DNA of 64,000 bases. Source: Prosapia bicincta (lineage: Eukaryota; Arthropoda; Insecta; Hemiptera; Cercopidae). The notes beneath the pieces are model-generated. The model saw only the letters and a program-made list of their open reading frames with translations, searched no databases and had not been told where the DNA came from. The DNA is taken from the NCBI GenBank assembly GCA_036971475.1, contig JBAIZL010000010.1:10401526-10465525 (forward strand), written 5' to 3'. The translations under genes were made by a program, and so were the position numbers. Positions 1 to 11,600 of the stretch are shown one piece after another (position 1 is the stretch's first letter; every line of letters starts with the position of its first letter).

Positions 1-158
1 ATTAAATCTATGTACATTTTAGTTTTTAAAAAGTCTCATTTTTTTGTGTTAAAGAATTATTATTTTTTCATTGCAAGCTGCTGAATTTGTTTTAATATTA
101 TCAATTTTGTCAGTTTTGCTTCTTTTTGTCTCTCATACCACCTGATGCATTTTGTTAG

Positions 159-310
159 CATTTCTGAGAGATTTTGTCAGTAATCGAATGACTGATGCCT
201 GGTATCGTCCTTGTCTGATGGTGCCTATACTACATACCAGTGCAAATGGTGTTTGTTATTACTGTGAAGAATTAAGAGAGGTTCTACTGTATGAACAATC
301 TCAAATCTAA
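159..310 (+). other. Orphan exon-like ORF, product not recognised
   Basis: An open frame of about 50 codons runs from a splice-acceptor-like site (T-rich tract, then TTGTTAG ending at 158) to a TAA at 308-310. It has protein-like composition, including a WYRP motif followed by MVPILH and a CYYCEEL segment. I do not recognise it. It does not match the part of USP9X that should immediately precede the exon at 5438. It could be a terminal exon of another gene, a decayed exon or a transposon fragment. It lies about 5.1 kb upstream of the first recognised fat facets exon. There is no convincing donor site in frame. Confidence 0.25.
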
Positions 311-1424
311 GCAAATGCCACACTCAGAATTCTATATCACGCATACTCGGCTACAGATATGTGCCCCTTTGGAGCGTATAACTGCAGCTTTAAACAGGCT
401 AACATATTCTACCTTAGGTAGCAACATTAAAAAAATTCTAATTTAAAAAGCAATACCTTTTAAATAAAATAACCTATACTTTTTATGCCTATGAATAAAA
501 TTGAAAAATGTATAAAAAGGTCAAAAAAATAAAATAGCAACACTGTACATCACTGCACTTCATTATACACATTTTACATTGGAATGAAAATGAATATTAC
601 ATGTTATATATCATTTTAAAAATAAAAGTAAATGTAATTTAGAAATATTTCTTTTAAAATTTAAAAAACTAAAATCGGTCCATTTCCATTTTCATTCAGT
701 TCAACAATGAAAGATATGTGATTGTACATCGGCTTAAGATAGGTTTCACTGTCACTGTCTATTGAATCCCTTCTCAAAGCCATTATATCTCTAACAATAA
801 TAATTAAGTATACTAAACAACTGAAAGTTTAAAGCAACAAACTCTGAAGCCTAAACAAAAATTACACAAACTACAAATTAAATAAATGAAATGAGGAATA
901 GATAAGATTTAGAATAAGCAACAAGAAACTTGCAACATAAACAACATGCACTAATAAAACACTCATTATCTGACCAAACAAATGTCTGACAGCTCTCTAT
1001 CTCCACACTTAATCAAATTAGTTTTGTTTATAAAATAAACTCTAAATGGCCTGAAGGTAATAACATGTAAAGTAGAATAACCAATATAACGAAGAATATC
1101 GATGAATCTGAGAAAGTGCGGGAATCACGCTGCTGTTGAAATAAGTATGGGAACCTGAGCCATACGCAGGCACAGGCAACTAGCGCTAACTAAATGGCCT
1201 GATCTATACTCGGGTGTATGCTTAAAAATTTTGAAATTAAATCCAATTATTTGCACTTTTAAATGGACTGTATGCAATAAAAGAAGCTGGAGACATTGTT
1301 GACCATTTAAATATTTTATAATGGTACCACACTATTTGAAGCTAAATACTTTTATCACTCAAATTCCGTAATCAAATTGAAAAACGTGAAATATAAATGA
1401 CTTGATACAGCATGTGGCAAAATA
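311..1424. other. Non-coding AT-rich stretch
   Basis: I see no coding frame, RNA gene or clear repeat here. The sequence is AT-rich and ends where the Penelope-like foldback begins. Confidence 0.4.
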
Positions 1425-1787
1425 ACTAGAAATTACAATTAAATAATACCTAACTAAGTGAATACGTAAGGGCTTACTTGCAGACACGCTTCGAAACAAT
1501 CGTTCCTTTTACAAAGCAAAGACTCTACTCGCGATGGCCTGCAAGGTACAAAGGTTGTTGGTATGAGATTTATGAGTGTAAAAGGGGTCAGTTAAGTTGG
1601 TTGTGTGCTTTGTAATGAAACAGGGTGTTGGCTTCAAAATGTGTGTGGCATTTAATATGTTTTCTTTATCTGTTGCATAGTGATTTTACATTTTGTATTT
1701 TTCTAAAGCTGTTAGTTTTTTTACTTTGTTTTAATATGTGGAGTTTAAATTAGTGTGTATGTCCATGTGTGTGTGTCACATGTTTTT

Positions 1788-2138
1788 TTAGGTTTTTGGG
1801 TAGCTGGATTTTAGGTTTGTGTTGTTTCTTTGGGTAATGTATTCATCAAAGCGTGTGAGGAAAGGCCTACCCGTTTGGCCAATATAATAGCTGGGACAAT
1901 CGTTGCATGTTAATTTGTAAATACCGGATAGCTTGTATTTGTCTGTTTGTTGTTGAAAGGGTTGCTTCTGATGTCTTAAAGTGTTTGTTGTTTTGTAATA
2001 TATTTGGTAATGAAGTTTTTTGAATGGGGAAGGTATTTTGTGTTTGTTTTTGTTGTGGTAGGTGAGGGGTATGTATTTGTTGTTTTTAGTGTGGTTTGTC
2101 AGCATGGCCGTTTGGTTATGTTTGTGTTTAATTTTCAT
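1788..2138 (-). pseudogene. Penelope-like GIY-YIG endonuclease fragment
   Basis: This 116-codon frame ends in a GIY-YIG nuclease start: SGIYKLTCNDCPSYYIGQTG, then an R-x(5)-RF segment. GIY-YIG domains form the C-terminal endonuclease of most animal Penelope-like elements and nick target DNA to prime reverse transcription. Here the frame runs out shortly after the conserved Arg/Phe region, and the reverse transcriptase that should precede it is missing. It forms the left arm of the foldback and is a broken remnant. Confidence 0.7.
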
Positions 2139-2344
2139 GTGTGTGTTGGTAGCAGTTTTGTTGAGTGATGTATTTTATTTTATTGAATTCTTTTTCATAC
2201 TCTCTCTGTAGCATAGGTATATTGATTAGGCGGTGTAACATATGATTAAATGCAGCGTGTTTGTGTTGTGTGGGGCAATTAGATGTAATTTATTACCATA
2301 GATATGTAAATAAATTTTAATATTATAAAACGGCAACAAATGGC

Positions 2345-2640
2345 AAATCAAACAATTACATTAATACCACACACCAAAACCTCACATTTACCCTCGAATT
2401 AAAAGAAAACAGTAAAATAAACCTTCTAGACCTTACCATCACCAAACACAATTTCAAAATATACAGAAAACCAACAACCGCCGATAGTGTCATATTTAAT
2501 ACATCTACATGTAACAAGTGTCCCAGCTATTATATCGGCCAAACCGATAGGTCATTCTACACATGCTTCAATGAACACATTACCCAAAGAAACCACACAA
2601 ATCCAAAATCCAGCTACGCAACACACCTAAAAAGCACGTG
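2345..2640 (+). pseudogene. Penelope-like RT tail joined to GIY-YIG remnant
   Basis: One frame reads LTFTLELKEN, INLLDLTI and IYRKPTTAD, the conserved strand just after the catalytic RT motifs of Penelope-like elements. It continues almost directly into TCNKCPSYYIGQTDR, the GIY-YIG start. In intact relatives well over 100 residues separate these blocks, so this copy carries an internal deletion. The frame stops near 2640. It is the right arm of the 1425-3000 foldback and points away from the minus-strand fragment. Confidence 0.65.
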
Positions 2641-3059
2641 ACACATACATTACTAATTTAAACATTCTCCACAAATTAAAACAAAGTAAAAAACTAACAA
2701 CTTAAGAAATATACGAAATATACAAAGACTATGCAACAGAGAAAGAAAACATTAAATGCCACACACATATTAAAGCCAACACCCTGTTTCATTACATAGC
2801 ACACAACCAACTTAACCCACCCCCTCTACACTCATAAATCTCACACCGACAACCTAATACCTAGCGAGACCCCGCTAGTAGAGGCATTGATTGGTAAAAA
2901 GAACGATTGTTTCAAAATGCGTCAGCAAGTAAGCCCTTACGAATTCACTTTGTCAAGTATCATTTAATTATAGTTTAATCTGTGAATTCAAGATGATTAG
3001 AACAAGCAATTAGAAATTGCTTAACATTATAAATAGATATCTTCTGTTGATCCATTTGT

Positions 3060-5250
3060 GTATATATATGAAGTTATTATTATTAATTGTAAACAATTTT
3101 TTTCTACCACTAAGTGCAATGATTTTACCTTTTCGGTCACTTGACCATTGTTGAATCACTGAATTAATATTTCTCTATTTTTCTGGTGTGGTTGTTTGGT
3201 CCGTGATGTTGGTATTTGTTGACGTCATACATATTTCTTCATTGCGGGTGTATAATGTTTTTTAATAGTACGCCGTCTGCATATGTTCTCTGTAGGTTCA
3301 TTAAATTGTTGTGTATGTTTTTATAGATATGGTATTTTTCTAGTGAGTTTAGTTCTATTGGGTTATTATTTATTTCAAGTATGGTTAGGTTATTTTCGTA
3401 GTTTGTTATTTCATGTTTATGTGATATTAGGTGTGCTGCTACATTTGATACTTTTGTATTTTTATTTTTGAATGTTCTGTAGTGTTCTTCAAATCTTATT
3501 TTAAATGATTTGGTTGTTTTTCCTATGTAGAATGTGTTGCACTCGTTACATGTAAGTTTGTAAATTCCCGATAGGTTATGTTTTTTTATATTTGTTTTGT
3601 GGTTTGTGTTATTAAGATATTTTATTATTTTGTTGTTTGGTTTGTATGTTGAAGTGTAGTATTCTTTGTTGTATATATTTGATATTTTTTCTATTTTGTT
3701 ATTGGTGTATTTATATTTTAGATAGATTTTTTTTATTATTATTTTTGTGTTCAGGTTGTAGTATTGTGTTGAGGTTAGGGTTTTTTGTAAATTTATTGTA
3801 TATGTTTTTTTAAGGTGTTTGTTGTATCCATTTTCTATTGCTATTTTTGTAATGTTATCTAATTCTTCATTTAATTTTTGTTTATCTTGTGTGTATTTTA
3901 TTGCTTTATTTATCATGTTACTGTAAGTGTTAATTTTGTGTGTCCAGGGGTGGTTAGATTTGTAGTGTATTGTGGTGTTGTTGGAAGTAGGTTTCCTGTA
4001 TACTGTAGTTTCTATTTTATTATTATTTATATTTAATGTTATGTTAAGATAGTTAATTGTTCTGTTTGTTTCTGTTTCGACGGTGAATTGTATGTTTTTG
4101 TTGTATGTATTTAATTTGTTTAGTATTATGATGTGTTCGTTGTGAATGGTGGGTTGGTATATTACAAGTACATCATCTACGTATCTTGTCCATAGCAAAA
4201 TATTATGTGTGCGTATTATAGGTTTCATTATTATTTGTTCAAAGTGTTGTAGATATATTTCTGACATGATATGGGTGATCCCATGGGGAGTCCATAGTAA
4301 TTTGTTTATAGTATTTATTGTTAAATTGGAAGTAATTTTGGTTACATATGTGTTTGATTAGTGTAATAATACTATTTATTGTGTTTTCTTTTTCGTTATT
4401 GTGTATTAGATTGTTTTTTTATTATTTCTATGGTTTCTTCAATTGGGATGCTAGGCCATATGTTGGTTATGTCATAACTTATTATTTTTGTGTTGCTGTT
4501 TGTTTCTATGTTTTTTATTTTATTAATTAATGCGTATCCGTTTTTTATATATTATGTGTTGTTGATATGTATTTTAGATCTTATTATTTTGTCTAGTATT
4601 TTTGCGATTATGTAAGATGGTGCTGTTGTGAAATTTATTAGTGGTCTAAATGGTGTGTTGGGTTTGTGGGTTTTAGGTATGCCTGTTAATATTGGTGTGC
4701 ATGGTTTGAATGGGTATAGTCTAGTGTCGTATTTTAATTTATTGTTACAGTCTAGGGTATTTCTGTGTGTTACTATTAGGTTTTTTATTGTATTAAGGTA
4801 TTTGTTACTTGGGTCTGGAATTTGTTCGTATTTATTATCTTTTATGTGGTTTGTCATTGAATTGATGTATTTGATATTTTCAATTATTACTGGTGTGTTT
4901 TATCTGATTTTAGTATTATGTAGTCGTTAATTTTATGTTTTTCTTTGAGTTCCATAATTTTTTTTTATATATTGTTTTGTTTTTTTAGGTTTTTAGTAGG
5001 TTAATATTATTATTAATGCTGTTTCTTATGTGTTCTGTGTTTTGGTGGGTAATTTTATGGACGTTAGATTCTGTGTCAATTATTAGGTTTTTTATTATTA
5101 TTTGGTTTTTGTTAAAATTGGGTAGATTATATTTGAAGCATTTGTTATTATTATTTTTTGTTCACTTTTATTTAAATAGTGATGCCTTATCATGTGCGAA
5201 GGATATGAAAAGATTTTTAACTGTAATGGATTAAATTAGGAGCATAAAAC
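3060..5250 (-). mobile_element. Penelope-like retroelement, decayed, GIY-YIG type
   Basis: Read on the minus strand, broken frames give PLE landmarks in order: an N-terminal DYIILKSDKTH block (about 4930), GIPKTHKP and FRPLINFTTAPSY (4552-4857), a YDITNIWPSIP motif A (about 4450), GLPMGSPIS (about 4290), RT catalytic YVDD at 4172-4183, YLNITLN and YRKPTSN (about 4000), and a C-terminal GIY-YIG domain SGIYKLTCNECNTFYIGKT (about 3560). The last 342 codons (4267-3239) are still open. Two or more frameshifts separate motif B from motif A and the N-terminus, so the copy is dead. Its 3' side (3060-3180) resembles the foldback at 25446-25632. It lies in the intron upstream of the first recognised fat facets exon, antisense to that gene. 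Confidence 0.85.
3239..4267 (-). pseudogene. Penelope-like reverse transcriptase / GIY-YIG endonuclease, C-terminal part
   Basis: This is the longest surviving ORF (342 aa) of the decayed PLE. It starts at SEIYLQHFEQ just after RT motif B and contains the catalytic TRYVDDVLV (residues about 27-35) and a YLNITLN / VYRKPTSN block (about 68-95). A Lys/Asn-rich linker follows, then the GIY-YIG domain from about residue 233, with conserved SGIYKL, CNECNTFYIG and RFEEHYR. In the family, RT copies element RNA at a nick made by the GIY-YIG nuclease. The frame upstream is shifted, so no full-length enzyme can be made. Codon use is extremely A/T-rich, unlike the fat facets exons. Confidence 0.8.
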
Positions 5251-5437
5251 CTCTTGACAGACAAATCAAAGGGAATTACAATGTGCATGGATGCTATCCT
5301 GAATACTCTCTATTACTTTTATTTAAATAAACTTTTGAAAATTTGGGGACAATTTTTTGTTTTGTTTTTAAAATCAGAATAAAACTAGGTTATTTTGCAA
5401 TGCTTTAGATTCATTTACTGTAAATTTCTCATTGTAG

Positions 5438-5604
5438 CCATACTATTGGATCGTAAAGCAACAATGAGTGATCACTTGTTGATGGCTGTCCTTCTTCTAC
5501 TGCATAAAGAAGTGTCAGAACATGGTCGGCATTTACCACATTACTTCAATTTGTTCCATACATACGCTTCACTAGGAGTTCAAGAAAAAACACAGTTACT
5601 TAAG
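5438..5604 (+). CDS. faf: fat facets exon 1 of window
   Basis: The acceptor is CATTGTAG|CC and the donor AAG|GTAAAT. It opens with two bases of a split codon, so an upstream exon ending with one spare base is required; I could not find it in the first 5.4 kb. It encodes [19 protein letters not shown], then the invariant [11 protein letters not shown] and EKTQLLK blocks. Confidence 0.9.
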
Positions 5605-8600
5605 GTAAATATTGCTATTATTCTGGTCAGATTTCCTTTTATTTATCTGTTCCTATTTCATTTGTCTGTGGCTGACTATCCCTTATTTGGCCGCTGTTAT
5701 TGTAATTAAGGTTTTTAAGGTCATATTTTTTTAGTTGATAACCCTTATTTACTTATTTTTATTTTAGAAAAAATAATACAAATAACAAATGTAAAACCTT
5801 GATGGGGATTATTGCTTTCCTGTAGTAGTGTAAGCTAAGTCAAAATATATGGGTATCCCATCAGTACATGCATGCACAGACACACAGGCAAACTTTAAAC
5901 CTTATTACAGAATAGACCACAAATAATTTTAATAAAATATTATTAAAAGGATTCCTGTAAATTTAATTCAAAGGCTAATAAGAGCATTTCCAGTCCAATT
6001 ATATGGCAAACAGCACCGCAAACAAAATATAATAGTTGCTTCTTGTAATCATCTTGAATTCACTGATTAAATTATAATTAAATAATACTTAACCAAGTGA
6101 ATACATAAGGGCTTACTTGCTAACGGGATTTGAAACAATCGTTCCTTCCAGAGAGGCTTTGGTTTGTAAATGGAACGATTGTTTCAAAAGGCGTCAGCAA
6201 TTAAGCCCTTATGTATTCACTTAATACATTTATGTACGTATGTATCTCAAGTATTTTTTAATTATAGTTTAAAATATAATAACTATAATTTAAGATGTAA
6301 TTCTATTAAATATGTGTAATAAAAATTACCTTACTTAGTATTTATATTTAAATTGTAATATGCAAAGGGGCTATGCTTTATATAAAAAGAAACAAACGAT
6401 TGGAGAAGAAAAAATGAATTCATCTTATGATGTCCTAGAGCAGGAAAAATGTATCTGTGTAATGAGCTCATTGTGACTATTTGGAGAAAAGTGCTCATGA
6501 GTTTGTTTTTCCCCCCATAAATATGTGACTTGGGGTCTGAAGGTTAAGCTGGCTTTTTAAGTTCTCATCTTGTATTGCTCTATTCAGCCAAGTAACAAGT
6601 GAAGCACAGCAGCTTCAGTCTCCGCAGCAATTTTGGTTATAATTCCATAGCTGGAGCTGAAGTTGCTGATCTTTCCGGGTAGTTAGAATATTCTTGTTCC
6701 TCTAAGTTGTTGTTAGAATAACGGAAATGATACTATATTGCTAAAATTGTTATAAGGTTGAGTGATGCTTTTACATGGTCAATATATAATTGGTGTAGGC
6801 AATTGTTACAACTATACAAAACCATTTTTTGAGAACATTGTTCACAGTGGCCTTTTTTTAAATAGTAAAAAGAAATCAGTTATCAAGTAGATTGAAGTAA
6901 TCTAAAGCAGGAAAAAGTTATTTTAAATAATTGTAATAAACTTTCCAAGACATCAAAAAGAAAAACGTTTCTAAATATGGTTCCACACAAATATCCGATT
7001 TGTTTCATCAGGCCTATAAAAACTCTGTACTTGAATTAATTTTGAACATTTGCTAGAATATGGGTGTTATAGACTCTATTTATATACAAAGTAATTACAG
7101 TAATAATATATTAATTTAAATATTAGCCTATAAATTCATATTAATTAAAATCAACTACATCAATAAGCAATTAATTAACATTTGTTACTGTAGTTGAATG
7201 TACCTGCCATGTTTATGTTGGTCTCACTTGATGAAGGACCAGGGCCACCAATTAAATACCAGTATCCAGAGTTCACGAAGCTGCATACGGTTGTGTCACA
7301 GTTAATCAGGTGTTGCGACGTGAGCTCAAAAACTGTGTTCTCTTCACAGACAGTAAGTAGTTTACTATTGTTTAAACACATTTACCTATTTCTTGTAATT
7401 ATTCGTTCTAAACTCATTATAATGTTACAGGCAAATTCACAGTTACCTAATCCATACAGAGAGCCAACGATTCCTGACTACATCATGCCCATACAGCCTC
7501 AGGCTTTAGAGATTTTGTATAATAGGTCAAGGTTGGTATATTATTTACTTTAATACATTTGTAGGTATCACACTAAAAGATATTTTATCTATTACAAAAA
7601 TTAGCAGAAAATGTGAGGCAAATGTAAGTGTAGAAGCATCGCATTTGCTAAAGAATAAGAATCCTAAACTTACATACTAAACCTTGTTTTCTGTATGTAT
7701 GGGTGGTTTAGAATGCTGACAGAGGTATGATCTAAAGTACTCTTACATCGCTTGTAAATATAAATTTATTGAATAAGTAAGCATAAACACCTTATTTTTC
7801 AGGTTATAAAGTCATAATATAAATAATATATTGATAATGTAATAATTAATATTACTTTGCCACCTAAACTGTGAATTGTTTGGTGTTGGTTACTTGTTTT
7901 AAATGTATTCTATTTACTTTAATAAATTATTTTTTTTACATAAAGACTATATGAATACATTTGAATTTTGCTTTTATTAATTTATAAGCAACTTTTAAAT
8001 CCTTTGTATAAAAATAATAAACAAAAGTTTTCATGTGTATAATGTGCTGTATGTGCCAAAGTAAATAGTACTGAAACAGTTGTAAGATTTTATTTTATTT
8101 CAATTATTTTACAAACACATGCAAATAAAAAGAAGCTAAATCTGTTAGACTTGAGTATAAACATGTTCTATATGACATCCGTTTAATTTGAGCCAACACT
8201 CGTACCGTTCTTGAAGGTTCTACAACATTTTGGTGAAAAGGAGTTGTTTCATGCTCGTTATACAGTTGTTTCATGGTTATTTTTCCTGTAGTTGGACGAT
8301 GGTTGCAGTTGGGGCATCAGAGAAAATCTTCTCTATAAATATTCCCCAGGTGAATAAAATCGAGGGAGTGGGCTGGGAAGGAAAGTTTGTTCTAAGGGAG
8401 ATGAGGCAGTTGACAAAAATCTCTTGAAGGAAATCAATGTTGTCTAAGGCAGTCTGGCTGGTTGCGCCATCTTGCTGAAATCATTGGGAAGGAAGAGGCA
8501 GGATTCGAGCACAAAACAAATCTGAGGTCGCATATAAAACGACCGAGAATGAGCCTATATGGTCCTGATTTACTGTAAAAAGATTTCCATTATTGTAAGT

Positions 8601-11600
8601 ATGGACTGATTATGCCTATCCATCACACAACGCTGTTCAAAACACTACCTGATCTTCAAAATGTTTCAACAACACTAATTATCACAGCGTTACTATGCAG
8701 GTTTTTGTGAAATTGTTCTTGAAAACGTAATGCAGTGTGTAACAAACTTGGCCCACTCGCACGTCTAATTGCAAATAAATAATGCTCTATGATAAAAGTT
8801 TTCACCGCAGTAGTTAGGTACCATATCAGCAAAACCTAACCTCAAATAAAAAGTCAACCCAAATACGCGGCAACAATCAAAAATCGGCACAGCTGATCGA
8901 GAAGGCAACTACAGCTGATTTAGTCTTAAGTACTATTTATTTTGATTTTCTCATATTTCTTTTTGTGTTTTCTCTTAGATTGACAAAGACCACTGTGTGG
9001 TTGAAATATATCATTGTTTAAGTGCTTTTATGTGTTTCTATTTCAAGACTACAGAGTGGACTCTTACCAAGGTAAGTCTGTCAGTCTCCTAGTCCAAAAA
9101 ATCTAAATAATCTTTACCAACTAAAACTAACCTAAAAAACGTACTATTTATTTTGGCGCATACAGTACATTGATGTTTTAAAACAATGGTTTCAAAAGTT
9201 ATTTGTGTGAAACGTCTACTGATGATTTGCTTCTTGCATTTTGTTTTAGTTACATAAAAAAAGTAATAGAAGACTCACAGTTAACCGATGAAGGTATGAA
9301 GTTGCTACAGTTTTGTTGCTGGGAAAACCCACACTTCTCAAGGATAGTGCTGTGTGAATTACTATGGCAGATTGCGTTTGCTTACTGTCATGAACTGAGG
9401 CATTATATGGATCTTCTCTTAGGCATGTTGTTTTTAGAAGATTCATGGCAGACTCACAGATTACATAATGCTTTTAAAGGTGAGTTTAATTTTCGACATT
9501 TTTAGATTTCACTAGATATATTCAATGCGGCTTGTAATTGGGATAGTATTAAATCTACTTTGATTAAGGTAAAATTAATGAGAGCCTCGTATAAAGTAAT
9601 TTCTGTTTGATCTACGAGCCAACTTGTATTAATGTGTAAATAGCTGCTTATAGAAGCACTTGTTTAGTCTAAATGGGAAAGGCTATATCAAGAGATGTGA
9701 TAGGGTGGATGCAGGATTAGGTGATTTTTGGGGTAATGTATATATTCACAAATTTAAACTGTAGGCTATTGGTATTTGAAAAGTAATATTTAAAAAGGAA
9801 TTGATTTTCAATGGACCTAAAAAAAATATTTATTTCAAAAATGTATAAAGAAATTTTAAAAATATAGCTCTTGTCTATTTTAACATTTTTTTATAATTTT
9901 TAACTTTACATAAGGTTATTGAATAAATGATAAACAGGTTGAATATCAAGTTAAAGGTTTATTTATTTAGTGCAACGTTTTGGTAACTAATTTGTTGCCC
10001 TTATCAAGCCTGTAGTACAATGAAAAACAAAGTCCTTATATATAAAGTTCAAATGAGTAATATGAGGAGGCTAAACAACAAACTTTCTACTCTTTACCAA
10101 AAATTTTCTTTGAGCTATACTCTGCTATTGGAATTTCTCTGCTGAAATTCCATCAAGTGTAGCCATGATTTTCTGACTTCATTATTTTTTTAATTTCTAT
10201 GGATTTACCAAAATTTCAGATTCGGAATGGTGCACATTCGTATGTTACCTTTTAGAATTTGCTATATAATAAACAAAGTATGAATAAAAGACTCATCACC
10301 CGTGTTGCCATTCTAAAAATTAGAAAGATTCGCCTTATTGTTTTTTATTTCTCTTTGTACTCTGTCAACATTTTGGTCAGTCACAATTTTACAAATTATT
10401 GGTCTTTGAAACTTGAGGAGAATGTTACAAAGCGTGCCAGTTTTGATGAATATGCTCATTAGGTTTTTGTGTCATTTTTTTCATTTATAGCTGTAGGCTG
10501 TCTGAATCATTCCTTGTTAAGAATATATGCCCTTCTTTTATTAAAAAGCCTGCATCAGTTATCTATATTTCCATCACATTTATTACGCCTTAACCATAAA
10601 CTTGAACAAGTCATAAGTAAGAGTTGGCTTTGTCAATGAAAGCATTGATTTGTTTTAAGTTTTCACTCAGTTATTCAGTGAATTCAAGATGGTTACAATA
10701 AACAACTGTAACAAGTTGCTGCACTTCATAGCTGGTTTATTAATTAACTTGACGCCAAATATCGTAGTAAAACAAAATGATAAACGGGGAGGGATTTTAT
10801 ATAACCTGGACAGTTAGAATGCACAAACTCTTCAGACCTAGAAAGTAATCCATTTATAACAAATTGTGTAGGTTATTTAAAAGTATGTAATTTTGTTTTC
10901 TTCTAAATAGGAATGCCAGAAGAAAGAGAAGGCTTGTTTGATACAATACAAAGGTCAAAGAACCACTACCAAAAAAGGGCATATCAATGTATAAAGTGTT
11001 TAGTTGCATTGTTTTCTAAATGCAGAGTCGCATATAATATGTTAAATACGAATGCAGAGCTTAAGCTTAAATGGTCTCATGCGGTGGAGTGGTTACAAGA
11101 TGAATTAGACAGGGTAAGTAATATTTAAACATGTAAATCTTGAAACCTTTTTGATTACATCTAATTTTTATAATTGTATATTTTGTAAAATTTATCATGA
11201 TTTAGGTTTTTGCTTTGTTGTACACATTTGATATGAGATTTTAAAAATAAAAATTTGACAATTTAAATATCTAAAATAATAGTTCAACCCCTTACTACTA
11301 TTGTTGATTTTTGAGATAAAATTTTTTTATGATTAGTAACATATAATGTATTTTGTATAATATTTGAAAATGATTGATTTTAGTTTACATAATTTGTTGT
11401 TAGCAGAAGTAAATTATGAACAGTATAAGGGTTCGAAGCCTTGGCACTAGTAACTTTAACACTAACTACACAAAAGTTTTGCATTCTGCTCTATTCTCTT
11501 GTTATCACTTTAACAAGGTTTCATCTTTTCATTACCCTTACATTACGTATTTCCTCTACATCACAAATTTGTAAACACTCTCATTTGTGTATAGTTTGTA

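Larger units (their letters stand above)
1425..3000. mobile_element. Foldback of two truncated Penelope-like element ends
   Basis: The outer arms are inverted copies. The stretch at about 1440-1640 (AAGGGCTTACTTGC, GAAACAATCGTTC, then AACAGGGTGTTGGCTT) recurs in reverse complement at about 2770-2945. Both arms carry pieces of a Penelope-like ORF pointing towards the outer ends: GIY-YIG endonuclease remnants on the minus strand at 1788-2138 and on the plus strand at 2500-2640. PLEs are known to integrate as tandem or inverted, 5'-truncated copies, which fits this head-to-head arrangement. Neither half has an intact reverse transcriptase. Confidence 0.7.

Noticed and set aside
6960..7015. CTGATGA on the minus strand as another hammerhead
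   Set aside because: No matching GAA core with flanking stem I could be placed.
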